This document shows, one piece after another, positions 1 to 9,311 of a stretch of 64,000 nt of DNA. The translations under genes were made by a program, and so were the position numbers. The DNA comes from Pseudomonas chlororaphis (GTDB taxonomy: Bacteria; Pseudomonadota; Gammaproteobacteria; Pseudomonadales; Pseudomonadaceae): the NCBI RefSeq assembly GCF_003731765.1, contig NZ_MOAL01000008.1, positions 310,001-374,000 of the forward strand. The letters run 5' to 3'. Position 1 is the stretch's first letter. Every line of letters begins with the position of its first letter. The notes under the pieces are model-generated. The model did not search any database. It was not told the origin of the DNA and was given only the letters and a program-made list of their open reading frames with translations.

Positions 1-403
1 AGACCGGCTTGCCATCGACCGAAGCCTGGCACTCGAACTTCCAGATCTGCCGCTTGCAGCTGAGGAACTTGGCTTCAAGGATCAGTTGGTCGCCCGGCAG
101 CACAGGCTGGCGGAAGCGCAGCTTGTCGGAACCGACGAAATAGTAAAGGGTGCCATCAGCAGGCTTCACGTCCAGCATCTTGAAACCAAGAATGCCGGCA
201 GCCTGAGCCATGGCTTCGATGATCAGCACGCCCGGCATGATTGGATGCGCAGGAAAGTGACCATTGAAGAAAGGTTCGTTGATGCTGACATTCTTGTAGG
301 CACGAATGCACTTGCCCTCAACGTCCAGGTCCACCACCCGATCCACCAACAGGAAAGGGTAGCGGTGAGGCAAGTATTCGCGAATCTCGTTGATGTCCAT
401 CAT
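1..403 (-). CDS. fabZ: FabZ, 3-hydroxyacyl-ACP dehydratase (C-terminus cut by window edge)
   Basis: Cytoplasmic dehydratase of the type II fatty-acid cycle; it removes water from beta-hydroxyacyl-ACP and competes with LpxA for 3-hydroxyacyl-ACP. The sequence shows the hot-dog fold signature GHFPAHPIMPGVLIIEAMAQ, with the catalytic His near residue 49 and Glu near 63. The start is the first of two consecutive ATG codons (MMDINEIREY), the usual Pseudomonas start. About 134 codons are present, and the family is about 146 residues, so only the last dozen are missing. It is the last gene visible in the lpxD-fabZ cluster; lpxA would normally follow outside the window. Confidence 0.97.
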   Translation of the reverse strand, partial: MMDINEIREYLPHRYPFLLVDRVVDLDVEGKCIRAYKNVSINEPFFNGHFPAHPIMPGVLIIEAMAQAAGILGFKMLDVKPADGTLYYFVGSDKLRFRQPVLPGDQLILEAKFLSCKRQIWKFECQASVDGKPV

Positions 404-512
404 TTCGGGGGGAAGCCTGTAGTAAAGAGTGGGAGTGTGCGACTGAACGCACACGCCTCTAGCAAATCAAGGAGGCCGCTAGCGGCTGTACACACTTGAT
501 ATGGAAATGGTC

Positions 513-1568
513 TCAGCCTTCTGATGAAGCATTGCCGTCAGGGGTCACGTCCCCAACACGCTTTTCCAGTTGCCGCAAGCGTCGCGCGATGTCATCGAGC
601 TGACGGATACGTGCTGCACTTTTACGCCATTCGGCAGCAGGCTGCATGGCGGTACCGGACGAATAGGAACCCGGCTCGGTGATCGAGTGGGTGACCATGG
701 TCATGCCGGTCAAGAAAACGTTGTCGCAAATATCGATGTGGCCCACCAACCCCACGCCACCGGCGAGCATACAGTGCTTGCCGATCTTGGTGCTGCCGGA
801 AATCCCCACACAGGCGGCCATGGCAGTGTGATCGCCAACTTGCACGTTGTGGGCAATCTGGATCTGGTTATCCAGCTTCACGCCGTTACCAATGATGGTG
901 TCAGCCAGCGCACCGCGGTCGATGGCCGTGTTCACGCCAATCTCCACGTCATCGCCGACGGTCACGCCACCAATCTGGGCAATCTTTTGCCAGACGCCTT
1001 TCTGGTTGGCGAAACCGAAACCTTCACCCCCCAGCACGGCGCCCGACTGAATCACCACACGCTGGCCGATACGCACATCGTGGTACAGCGTCACCCGCGG
1101 AGCCAGCCAGCCGCCCTCGCCGATTTCGCTGCGCGCACCGATAAAGCAATGAGCGCCGACGGTCACGCCTGCCGCCACTCGCGCACCACTCTCGATCACC
1201 ACATAGGGCCCGATGCTGGCTGCCGGGTCGACCCAAGCATCATCGGCAATCACCGCGGATGGATGGATGCCCGCCGCCGCCTTGGGCTTGGGATCGAACA
1301 GATGGGAAACCCGCGCGTAGGACAGGTAAGGATCAGCCACCACCAGCGCATCACCGGCATAACCTTCAGCGTCGGCCGACTTAAGCAGCACGGCGCCAGC
1401 CTGGCTGTCTACCAGGTACTTGCGGTATTGGGGATTTGCCAAAAAGCTCAACTGAGCTGGGCCAGCCTCCTGCAAGGTGGCTAGCCCAGTGATGTTCTTC
1501 TCCGGGTCGCCACACAGGGTGGCGCCGAGGAACTCGGCCAATTGGCCGAGTTTCATAGTCGCGGTCAT
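513..1568 (-). CDS. lpxD: LpxD, UDP-3-O-(3-hydroxyacyl)glucosamine N-acyltransferase
   Basis: Transfers a 3-hydroxyacyl chain from ACP to the 2-amino group of UDP-3-O-acylglucosamine, the third step of lipid A synthesis, in the cytoplasm. The 351-residue length matches the family. The N-terminal uridine-binding domain (about 1-100) is followed by hexapeptide repeats of a left-handed beta helix (about 100-300). The motif NVQVGDHTAMAACVGISGST, containing the catalytic-type His, lies near residue 240. A C-terminal helix (RIRQLDDIARRLRQLEKRV) follows. The gene starts three bases after the skp stop, so the two are translationally close within the bamA-skp-lpxD-fabZ operon. Confidence 0.97.
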   Translation of the reverse strand: MTATMKLGQLAEFLGATLCGDPEKNITGLATLQEAGPAQLSFLANPQYRKYLVDSQAGAVLLKSADAEGYAGDALVVADPYLSYARVSHLFDPKPKAAAGIHPSAVIADDAWVDPAASIGPYVVIESGARVAAGVTVGAHCFIGARSEIGEGGWLAPRVTLYHDVRIGQRVVIQSGAVLGGEGFGFANQKGVWQKIAQIGGVTVGDDVEIGVNTAIDRGALADTIIGNGVKLDNQIQIAHNVQVGDHTAMAACVGISGSTKIGKHCMLAGGVGLVGHIDICDNVFLTGMTMVTHSITEPGSYSSGTAMQPAAEWRKSAARIRQLDDIARRLRQLEKRVGDVTPDGNASSEG

Positions 1569-1571
1569 GGC

Positions 1572-2075
1572 TTACTTCAGCTGATTCATGCGCTCGATGA
1601 CTTGGCGAGTGATGTCGTACTGAGGTTTGACATCGATCACAGCGCCACGCTCGAAGACCAGGTCGAAAGCACCTTTCTTGATCACTTCTTCAACCGCGCT
1701 GTCCAGCTTCGGCTTCAGTTGCTTGAGCATTTCACGGTCGGCAACGGCTTTGGCTTCGTTCAGTTCCTTGGACTGGAACTGGAAGTCACGGGCCTTTTGC
1801 TTGAATTCCAGCTCAAGGCGCTCACGCTCGCCCTGCTGCATCTTGTCGCCACCGGCTACCAGACGATCCTGGATGCCCTTGGCACTGCTTTCCAGGGTTT
1901 TCAGCTTGGTCAGTTGCGGGCCGAACTTCTTCTCGGCGTCCACTGCGTATTTCTTCGCCGCGTCCGATTCCAGCAAGGCCATCTGATAGTTCAGGACCGC
2001 GATTTTCATTTCGGCAAAGGCCGGGGTCGCTACCAGGACAGTCGCCAGGAGAACCAATTGAGTCAACTTACGCAC
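1572..2075 (-). CDS. skp: Skp/OmpH family periplasmic chaperone
   Basis: Periplasmic trimeric holdase that carries unfolded outer-membrane proteins to the BAM complex. A clear Sec signal peptide (MRKLTQLVLLATVLVATPAFA) is followed by a short beta segment (EMKIAVLNYQMALLESD). A long Lys/Glu-rich coiled-coil tentacle fills about residues 45-140, as in Skp. Its 167 residues match the family. It lies directly downstream of bamA, the usual arrangement, so chaperone and insertase are made together. Confidence 0.96.
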   Translation of the reverse strand: MRKLTQLVLLATVLVATPAFAEMKIAVLNYQMALLESDAAKKYAVDAEKKFGPQLTKLKTLESSAKGIQDRLVAGGDKMQQGERERLELEFKQKARDFQFQSKELNEAKAVADREMLKQLKPKLDSAVEEVIKKGAFDLVFERGAVIDVKPQYDITRQVIERMNQLK

Positions 2076-2120
2076 GATGCACTCCTACAAAATCCATTGT
2101 CGTTATCTTGGGTCAGGCTT

Positions 2121-4508
2121 TTAGAAAGTCTGACCGAGGGAGAATTGGAACACTTGGGTTTCAGCGTTATCCGGTTCCTTGATCGGCATCGCCAGGGCGA
2201 AGCTCAATGGACCCAGAGCGGTGACCCAAGTCACACCCACGCCGACGGAACTGGCGAGGTTGCTGAGACTGATATCGTTGCACTGTGTGTTCGACTTCAG
2301 ACCGCTGGTGTTGGTCACCTTCTCGCACTTGGAGTCGAAAACGTTACCCACATCCCAGAACAGCGAGGTACGCAACGAACGCTGATCCTTGACGAATGGC
2401 AGCGGGAACAACAACTCGGCACCACCTTGAATCATTACGTTACCGCCGAATGGCAGAGGGTCCTGATCCGGATCCGCCGCTGTACCGACGTTACCGGTAC
2501 GGCCAACACCACGACTCGGCGTACTGCGAGGACCCAAGGTGCTGTCCTTGAAGCCACGAACCGAGTTGAAACCACCAGCATAGTAGTTCTCGTAGAACGG
2601 CAAGCCGTCAGTGGAACCATAACCGTCGCCATAACCCAGCTCGGTGTGCAAACGCATGGTGTAGGTGTCGGTCAACGGCGCGAACACCTGGCCACGGTAG
2701 TCGAGTTTGAAGAACGACAGGTCGCTGCCCGGGGTTGTGGCTTCCAGAACCAGGCTCTGGGAGTGACCACGGGTGGCCAGCACGCCTTTGTTCAAGGTCG
2801 ACTCGGACCAGCCGGCCGAAGCCTTGAAGTTCAGGTAGCTATCGCCCTGCTTGTTCACGAAGTCGAAAATTTCGTCGACGGTGTACAGGCCGGTCTTGAT
2901 CTTGTCTTGTTGCGCGGTCAGGCCGAAGGTCAGACGCGCCGTTTCACTGATCGGGTAACCCACGCTGACGCCGGCACCCAGGCTGTCTACTGCGTAGCTG
3001 GCCACGTCGACGTCGAGGTCTTTGTAATCAGTGGTGCGATAGAAGGCGTTGTAACCCAGGCTCACGCCATCGGCGGTCCAGTAGGGGTCCACGTAGCCAA
3101 AGTTGTAGCGGCTCTGGTATTCACTGCGCGTCAGACCGATGCTGACCTTGTTACCGGTACCCAGGAAGTTGTTCTGAGTGATCGAACCACCGAGGATCAG
3201 GCCCGCGCTCTGGGCGAAACCGACACTGGCAGTGATCGAACCGGAAGCTTGTTCTTCAACGGCGTAGTTCACGTCAACCTGGTCATCGACACCCGGAACA
3301 GCCGGGGTTTCGACGTTGACTTCCTTGAAGAAGCCCAGGCGCTCAAGACGGGTCTTGGACTGATCGATCAGGTAGGTCGACGCCCAGCCACCTTCCATCT
3401 GACGCATTTCACGACGCAGCACTTCGTCTTCGGACTTGGTGTTGCCACGGAAGTTGATGCGGTTGACGTAGGCACGCTTGCCTGGATCGACGACAAAAGT
3501 GATGTCTACGGTGTGATCTTCATCATGGGGCTGTGGCACGCCGTTGACGTTGGCGAAGGTGTAACCCTCGTTACCCAGGCGACGGGTGATCAGCTCGGAG
3601 GTGGTGGTCATCAGTTTGCGCGAGAACACCTGGCCTTTTTCCACCAGCAACAGGGCCTTGACCTGGTCTTCAGGCACTTTCAAGTCGCCGCTGAGCTTGA
3701 CGTCGCGAACGCTGTACTTCTCGCCTTCGTTGACGTTGACGGTGATGTAGACGTGTTTCTTGTCCGGTGTAATCGACACCTGGGTCGAAGCGATATCCAT
3801 GTTGATATAGCCACGATCCAAGTAGTAGGAACGCAGGCGCTCCAAGTCACCGGAGAGTTTTTCACGGGCATACTTGTCGTCGTTCTTGAAGAACGACAAC
3901 CAGTTGGTGGTCTTCAGTTCGAACAGGCCGATCAGGTCTTCATCAGGGAAGACAGTGTTGCCCACCACGTTGATGTGCTGGATGGCCGCTACGGTGCCTT
4001 CGTTGATATTGACCTTCAGGCCTACACGGTTGCGCGGCTGCGGCACCACTTCGGTTTCAACGGTGGCGGAGTAGCGGCCCTGGGCGACGTACTGGCGCTG
4101 CAGCTCGTTACGTACACCTTCAAGGGTCGCGCGCTGGAAAATCTCGCCTTCGGCCAGACCGGATTGCTTGAGGCCTTTCATCAGGTCTTCAGTAGAGATC
4201 GCTTTGTTGCCTTCAATCTCGATACTGGCGACAGACGGGCGCTCGACTACCGTGATAACCAGGACGTTGCCATCGCGGCCCAGCTGGATATCTTGGAAGA
4301 ACCCGGTTTTGAACAGGGCACGAGTGGATTCCACCAGGCGACGGTCATCCGCCTGTTCACCGACGTTCAACGGCAAGGCACCAAAGACGCTACCCGCGGA
4401 GACCCGCTGGAGGCCGTTGACGCGAATATCGGAGATAGTGAAGGACTCGGCGTGAACTTCGGCGATCATCAATACGGTGAGAACCGCAGTTAGCAGCAGA
4501 CGTTTCAT
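2121..4508 (-). CDS. bamA: BamA, outer-membrane protein assembly factor
   Basis: Central subunit of the BAM complex, which folds beta-barrel proteins into the outer membrane. I chose the ATG giving MKRLLLTAVLTVLMIAEVHA because it opens a signal peptide and has AAAGGAC just upstream; a longer reading adds nine unsupported residues. The mature part holds five POTRA domains (about residues 22-420), then a 16-stranded barrel. It ends in Phe (FQFSLGQTF), the barrel-insertion signal. The 795-residue length is normal. It follows rseP and precedes skp. Confidence 0.97.
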   Translation of the reverse strand: MKRLLLTAVLTVLMIAEVHAESFTISDIRVNGLQRVSAGSVFGALPLNVGEQADDRRLVESTRALFKTGFFQDIQLGRDGNVLVITVVERPSVASIEIEGNKAISTEDLMKGLKQSGLAEGEIFQRATLEGVRNELQRQYVAQGRYSATVETEVVPQPRNRVGLKVNINEGTVAAIQHINVVGNTVFPDEDLIGLFELKTTNWLSFFKNDDKYAREKLSGDLERLRSYYLDRGYINMDIASTQVSITPDKKHVYITVNVNEGEKYSVRDVKLSGDLKVPEDQVKALLLVEKGQVFSRKLMTTTSELITRRLGNEGYTFANVNGVPQPHDEDHTVDITFVVDPGKRAYVNRINFRGNTKSEDEVLRREMRQMEGGWASTYLIDQSKTRLERLGFFKEVNVETPAVPGVDDQVDVNYAVEEQASGSITASVGFAQSAGLILGGSITQNNFLGTGNKVSIGLTRSEYQSRYNFGYVDPYWTADGVSLGYNAFYRTTDYKDLDVDVASYAVDSLGAGVSVGYPISETARLTFGLTAQQDKIKTGLYTVDEIFDFVNKQGDSYLNFKASAGWSESTLNKGVLATRGHSQSLVLEATTPGSDLSFFKLDYRGQVFAPLTDTYTMRLHTELGYGDGYGSTDGLPFYENYYAGGFNSVRGFKDSTLGPRSTPSRGVGRTGNVGTAADPDQDPLPFGGNVMIQGGAELLFPLPFVKDQRSLRTSLFWDVGNVFDSKCEKVTNTSGLKSNTQCNDISLSNLASSVGVGVTWVTALGPLSFALAMPIKEPDNAETQVFQFSLGQTF

Positions 4509-4582
4509 GAAGTCCTTTCTTATTCCAACTGGCAATAAACAAACTGCCGCAAAATGCGGCAGATTCGCAATTCAGCGAAGCG

Positions 4583-5935
4583 TTACAGACGACCCAGATC
4601 GTTGACCAGAGCAAGCAACATCACTCCGACCACCAAGCTGATACCGATCTGTATCCCCCAACCTTGCACCCGATCCGACAAGGGACGACCACGCGCCCAC
4701 TCGATCAGATAGAACAACAAATGCCCCCCATCCAGTACCGGGATGGGCAACAAATTCAGAACACCCAGGCTAATACTCAGATAAGCAAGGAAATTCAAGA
4801 AATCAGCGACGCCCGACTGGGCAGAAGCGCCCGCCACTTTAGCAATGGTTATCGGTCCACTCAAGTTTTTTACCGAGAGCTCGCCGAACAACATTTTCTT
4901 CAGGGATTCGAGGGTCAATACGCTCATGGTCCAGGTACGCCGGGCACCTTCACCAATGGCGGCAAGCGGGCCGTAGCTGACCTCGCGAATCATCTCTGGC
5001 GGCCAATCGACGGCCTTCACACCAGCCCCCAGATAACCATTGGGCGCCTTGCTTTCACCGCGACTGGCCAGGGTGACCGGGACATCGAGGCGAGCACCGT
5101 CGCGCTCAACCTGCAGGACGATTTTCGCATCCGGGCGAACGCGCACCCAATCCACGACCTGCTGCCAATCGGTCAGCGCTTGGCCATCCAGGGCCAGCAG
5201 CCGATCACCGGTTTTCAGCCCAGCCGCCTGGGCCGGACCTTTCGAATCCAGCTCAGCCAGAACCGGCGGCAAGGACGGGCGCCAAGGACGAATCCCCAAG
5301 GAACGGATCGGATCCGGCTCGTCGGCCCCCTTGAGCCACTGATCCAGCACCAGTTCTCGCGGCGAATCGACCGTAGAACCCTGCTCGCGCACCGAAAGCT
5401 GCAACGCACCGCTTTCGCCCAAGCGCCGTACCAACTGCAGGTTCACCGCCCCCCAACCGGAGGTCGGCTCGCCATCAATGGCGACGATCTCCTGACCTGC
5501 ACTCAAGCCGGCCTTGGCGGCGATACTGCCAGCCTCGACCGCGCCAATGACTGGACGCACCTGCTGGCTGCCGAGCATTGCCAGAGCCCAGAAAAACACC
5601 AGGGCCAGCAAAAAGTTGGCAATCGGACCCGCCGCGACAATAGCGATGCGCTGACGAACGGACTTGCGATTGAACGACTGATCGAGCTGATCGGCAGGAA
5701 CATCGCCTTCACGCTCGTCGAGCATTTTCACGTAGCCGCCCAGGGGAATGGCGGCGATGACGAACTCGGTACCACGCTTGTCGTGCCAGCGCAGCAGGGG
5801 CATGCCGAAGCCCACGGAGAAGCGCAGCACCTTGACGCCGCAACGACGCGCAACCCAAAAATGGCCGAATTCGTGGAAGGTGACCAGCACACCCAGAGCA
5901 ACCAGGGTGCCGACAATCATATAGAGCGCGCTCAT
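4583..5935 (-). CDS. rseP: RseP, site-2 intramembrane zinc protease
   Basis: Inner-membrane protease that makes the second cut of the anti-sigma factor (MucA/RseA) after DegS/AlgW, releasing AlgU/sigma-E. The zinc motif HEFGH lies near residue 22 in the first transmembrane helix. The third ligand is in NLLPIPVLDGGHLLFY near residue 395. Two PDZ domains lie between them (about 115-320). The 450-residue length fits the family. It is placed between dxr and bamA, as in other gamma-proteobacteria, linking envelope stress control to OMP assembly. Confidence 0.97.
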   Translation of the reverse strand: MSALYMIVGTLVALGVLVTFHEFGHFWVARRCGVKVLRFSVGFGMPLLRWHDKRGTEFVIAAIPLGGYVKMLDEREGDVPADQLDQSFNRKSVRQRIAIVAAGPIANFLLALVFFWALAMLGSQQVRPVIGAVEAGSIAAKAGLSAGQEIVAIDGEPTSGWGAVNLQLVRRLGESGALQLSVREQGSTVDSPRELVLDQWLKGADEPDPIRSLGIRPWRPSLPPVLAELDSKGPAQAAGLKTGDRLLALDGQALTDWQQVVDWVRVRPDAKIVLQVERDGARLDVPVTLASRGESKAPNGYLGAGVKAVDWPPEMIREVSYGPLAAIGEGARRTWTMSVLTLESLKKMLFGELSVKNLSGPITIAKVAGASAQSGVADFLNFLAYLSISLGVLNLLPIPVLDGGHLLFYLIEWARGRPLSDRVQGWGIQIGISLVVGVMLLALVNDLGRL

Positions 5936-5988
5936 CTACTTTCTCCGCAATCCTATCCGGTGCCGGCCGCTTGGGCGGCTCACAATGC

Positions 5989-7179
5989 TTATCGAGCGTT
6001 GCGCTGCAGCCATTGCTCGGCCAGGGCTCGAGCCTTGGTATCCGCCGCAAACACCGCGTCCAGTTCATTGACTGCCACCACGGGTTCGAGGTTTAAAACT
6101 TCATCGATGATACTCGCGATCTCGGGATAGCGGATGCGCCGTTCAAGAAACGCAGCAACCGCTACCTCGTTGGCCGCATTCAGCATGGCCGGCGCGCTGT
6201 TGCCCGCCTCCGCCGCCTGGCGCGCCAGGCGCAAGCACGGGAACCGCTGCTCGTCCGGCGCCTGGAAGTCCAGGCGGGCGACGGCAAACAGATCCAGGGG
6301 CGCCACACCCGAATCGATACGTTCAGGCCAAGCCAGGGCATTGGCGATCGGCGTGCGCATGTCCGGGTTACCCAGTTGCGCCAGCACCGAGCCATCCACG
6401 TAATCCACCAGGGAATGGATCACGCTTTGCGGGTGGATCACCACCTCGACTTGCGACGGCTGTGCATCAAACAGCCAGCACGCCTCGATCAACTCCAACC
6501 CTTTATTCATCATGCTGGCCGAGTCCACGGAGATCTTGCGCCCCATGGACCAGTTGGGATGGGCGCACGCCTGCTCCGGCGAAACATGCTCCAGCTCAGC
6601 CATGGGCGTCTGGCGGAATGGACCGCCCGAGGCGGTCAGCAAAATACGACGCACACCCACAGCGCTCAAACCACGAGAAAAATCCGAGGGCATGCATTGG
6701 AAAATCGCGTTGTGTTCACTGTCGATGGGCAGCAGCACCGAGCCGCTCTTGCGCACCGCCTGCATGAACAAGGCGCCGGACATGACCAGCGCTTCTTTAT
6801 TGGCCAGCAGAATCTTTTTACCCGCCTCGACGGCGGCCAGGGTCGGACGCAAGCCCGCGGCACCGACGATCGCCGCCATCACCGCGTCGACTTCAGGGGC
6901 TGAAGCCACTTGGCACAGCCCCTCCTCCCCCACCAGCACCTGGGTCGCCAAACCGGCCGCGCGCAAATCGTCCTGCAAGCCAGCCGCTGCAGCCGCCTCG
7001 GGCACCACGGCAAAACGTGGCACATGGCGAATACACAAGGCCAGCAATTCGGCCAGGCGACTGAACCCCGTCAGGGCAAACACCTGGTAGCGGTCCGGGT
7101 GCCGAGCAATCACATCCAGGGTACTGAGGCCGATGGAGCCGGTAGCCCCCAGCACAGTGACTTGTTGCACGCGACTCAC
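5989..7179 (-). CDS. dxr: Dxr (IspC), 1-deoxy-D-xylulose 5-phosphate reductoisomerase
   Basis: Converts DXP to MEP with NADPH, the first committed step of the non-mevalonate isoprenoid pathway. The NADPH loop VLGATGSIGLSTLD is at the N-terminus. LLANKEALVMSG and the active-site loop SGGPFRQTP follow, and SMMNKGLELIEA supplies metal and substrate ligands. I prefer the GTG start (VSRVQQVTV) over an in-frame ATG five codons earlier: the GTG overlaps the cdsA stop as GTGA and gives the family's usual N-terminus. The product is about 396 residues. Confidence 0.95.
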   Translation of the reverse strand: MSRVQQVTVLGATGSIGLSTLDVIARHPDRYQVFALTGFSRLAELLALCIRHVPRFAVVPEAAAAAGLQDDLRAAGLATQVLVGEEGLCQVASAPEVDAVMAAIVGAAGLRPTLAAVEAGKKILLANKEALVMSGALFMQAVRKSGSVLLPIDSEHNAIFQCMPSDFSRGLSAVGVRRILLTASGGPFRQTPMAELEHVSPEQACAHPNWSMGRKISVDSASMMNKGLELIEACWLFDAQPSQVEVVIHPQSVIHSLVDYVDGSVLAQLGNPDMRTPIANALAWPERIDSGVAPLDLFAVARLDFQAPDEQRFPCLRLARQAAEAGNSAPAMLNAANEVAVAAFLERRIRYPEIASIIDEVLNLEPVVAVNELDAVFAADTKARALAEQWLQRNAR

Positions 7180-7982
7180 AATGCCGCCATCCACAACAGC
7201 ACGGCAAACACCGGAATTGCCGCCGTCAGGCTGTCAATGCGGTCCAGCACGCCACCATGACCAGGCAGCAGGTTGCTGCTGTCCTTGATCCCTGACTGAC
7301 GCTTGAACATGCTCTCGGTCAAGTCACCCACGACCGAGATAAACACCACCAACGCGGCGCCCAGCAAGCCCAGCACGATCTGCCCGGCAGAGGCATCACG
7401 CACCAACCCGACCACCAGGGTAATCAGCAGGCTCAACAGCAAGCCGCCGTAGACCCCTTCCCAGCTCTTGCCCGGGCTGACCTGCGGTGCCAGCTTGCGC
7501 TTGCCGAAGGCCTTGCCGGAAAAGTAGGCGCCAATGTCCGCACCCCACACCAGAACCATCACCGCCAGGATCAACCAGTTGCCGAGCGGCTGCTGCTTGA
7601 TGAACACCAGCCCCTGCCAGGCCGGCAACAGGATCAGCAGACCGATCACCAACTTGGCCGCCGCCCCCGCCCAGTGGCCACTGGTGCCTGGATAGGTCAG
7701 CACCAGAAAGGTCGCCAAGGCCCACCACAGCACCGCCGCCCCCAGCACCCAAGGCGCCACACCGGGCACCAAGTGCATCAGGAACAACAGCACCGCCACC
7801 AGCACCGCGTAGCCCACACGGGCCGATTGCGCCTCGAAACCTGCCAAGCGCGCCCACTCCCAGGCGCCCAGGGTCACCACCAGACCGATAAACAGCGCGA
7901 AGCCGGAGCCGGTGAGCAGGAAAAACCCGCACAAGGCGATCGGCAGAAGGATCAGCGCAGTAATGATTCGTTGTTTAAGCAT
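7176..7982 (-). CDS. cdsA: CdsA, phosphatidate cytidylyltransferase
   Basis: Integral membrane enzyme that makes CDP-diacylglycerol from phosphatidic acid and CTP, the branch point for all phospholipids. The 268-residue chain has about eight hydrophobic segments. It carries the CDS signature SMFKRQSGIKDSSNLLPGHG followed by GVLDRIDSL near residue 225, whose Asp residues bind the metals. Its start overlaps the uppS stop by one base (TAATG) and its stop overlaps dxr by four, so uppS-cdsA-dxr are translationally coupled. Confidence 0.96.
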   Translation of the reverse strand: MLKQRIITALILLPIALCGFFLLTGSGFALFIGLVVTLGAWEWARLAGFEAQSARVGYAVLVAVLLFLMHLVPGVAPWVLGAAVLWWALATFLVLTYPGTSGHWAGAAAKLVIGLLILLPAWQGLVFIKQQPLGNWLILAVMVLVWGADIGAYFSGKAFGKRKLAPQVSPGKSWEGVYGGLLLSLLITLVVGLVRDASAGQIVLGLLGAALVVFISVVGDLTESMFKRQSGIKDSSNLLPGHGGVLDRIDSLTAAIPVFAVLLWMAAL

Positions 7983-8737
7983 TAAACCCGGGCTCCAGCC
8001 TCGACCTGCTCGCTCGTTTTACCGAAGCGCCGCTGGCGAGATGCATAATCGGCCAGTGCATTACGCATGGCATCGTGTTTGAAGTCCGGCCAGAACAGGT
8101 CGGAGAAGTACAGCTCGGCGTACGCCAGCTGCCATAGCAGGAAGTTGCTGATGCGGTGTTCACCGCCCGTGCGGATACACAGGTCGGGCAAGGGCAAGTC
8201 GCCAGTGGCCAGGCAGGTCTGCAACAGGTCCGGAGTAATGTCCTCCGGCCGCAGGTGACCGGCCTGAACTTCTCGCGCCAAGCGCTGCGCAGCCTGGGCG
8301 ATATCCCACTGACCGCCATAGTTGGCGGCGATCTGCAGGATGAAACGGTCGCTGCCGGCGGTAATGGCCTCAGCCTCTCGCATCGCCGCCTGCAACTCAG
8401 GATGAAAGCGCGAACGGTCACCAATGATCCGCAGGCTGATGTTGTTTTCGTTAAGGCGCTTGGCCTCACGACGCAGAGCCTTGAAGAACAGGTCCATCAA
8501 CGCACTGACTTCATCCGCCGGCCGCTGCCAGTTTTCACTGGAGAACGCGAACAGGGTGAGCACCTCGACCTTGGCCTCGGCACACACCTCAATGACCGCG
8601 CGTACCGCATCGACGCCCGCCTTATGCCCGGCAACACCCGGCATAAAGCGTTTTTTGGCCCAGCGATTATTGCCATCCATGATGATCGCGACATGGCGTG
8701 GCACCACGGAAGGCACAGTCTGCTTGGTCTTTTCCAT
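7982..8737 (-). CDS. uppS: UppS, undecaprenyl diphosphate synthase (cis-prenyltransferase)
   Basis: Adds eight isopentenyl units to farnesyl diphosphate to make the C55 lipid carrier for peptidoglycan and O-antigen. The catalytic Asp is in HVAIIMDGNNRWAKKR near residue 21. The C-terminal signature RTGGEHRISNFLLWQLAYAE and the following YFSDLFWPDF are intact. The length of 251 is normal. It sits 16 bases after frr in the rpsB-side to envelope-side gene string. Confidence 0.96.
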   Translation of the reverse strand: MEKTKQTVPSVVPRHVAIIMDGNNRWAKKRFMPGVAGHKAGVDAVRAVIEVCAEAKVEVLTLFAFSSENWQRPADEVSALMDLFFKALRREAKRLNENNISLRIIGDRSRFHPELQAAMREAEAITAGSDRFILQIAANYGGQWDIAQAAQRLAREVQAGHLRPEDITPDLLQTCLATGDLPLPDLCIRTGGEHRISNFLLWQLAYAELYFSDLFWPDFKHDAMRNALADYASRQRRFGKTSEQVEAGARV

Positions 8738-8753
8738 GAAGGCGCCCTGACCC

Positions 8754-9311
8754 TTATACGGCCATCAGGTCCGCTTCTTTTGCCTTGGTCGCTGCGTCGA
8801 TATCAGCTTCAGCCTTATCGGTCAGCTTTTGAATGTCGGCAGCAGCACGGCGCTCTTCGTCTTCGCTGATTTCCTTGTCCTTGACCAGCTTCTTCAACTC
8901 GCTCAAAGCGTCACGACGGATGTTGCGCACGGCAACACGGGCGTCTTCGGCAGCACTGCGAGCCTGCTTGGTGAAGCCCTTACGGGTTTCTTCGGTCAAG
9001 GCCGGCATGGAGATCAGCAGCAACTCGCCCAGGTTGGTCGGGTTGAGGTTTAAACCAGCGCTTTGGATCGCCTTGTCGACGGCCGCGAGCATGTTGCGCT
9101 CAAACGCCACGACCTGCAGGGTCCGGGAATCCTTCACGGTCACGTTGGCCACGCCGCTCAGCGGGGTGTCAGCGCCGTAATAAGGCACCATCACGCTGCC
9201 CAGGATGCTTGGGTGCGCCTTGCCTGTACGGATCTGGCCAAAGGCATGGCTCAGGGATTCCAGGGATTTTGCCATGCGCTCTTGAGCGTCTTTCTTGATT
9301 TCGTTGATCAT
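8754..9311 (-). CDS. frr: Frr, ribosome recycling factor
   Basis: Splits the post-termination 70S ribosome together with EF-G. The 185-residue length is exactly the family size. The N-terminal MINEIKKDAQERMAKSLE and the central IRTGKAHPSIL segment are typical, and the C-terminal half is a long charged helix pair. The start overlaps the pyrH stop as ATGA, which suggests translational coupling. Confidence 0.97.
   Translation of the reverse strand: MINEIKKDAQERMAKSLESLSHAFGQIRTGKAHPSILGSVMVPYYGADTPLSGVANVTVKDSRTLQVVAFERNMLAAVDKAIQSAGLNLNPTNLGELLLISMPALTEETRKGFTKQARSAAEDARVAVRNIRRDALSELKKLVKDKEISEDEERRAAADIQKLTDKAEADIDAATKAKEADLMAV

Noticed and set aside
1542..4493. Very long plus-strand open frame (983 codons) opposite skp and bamA
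   Set aside because: It is the antisense of two certain genes. Its translation is a low-complexity product of GC-rich codon shadows with no family motif. The same applies to long antisense frames at 13272-14432, 14472-15716, 33176-35659 and 38097-40271.
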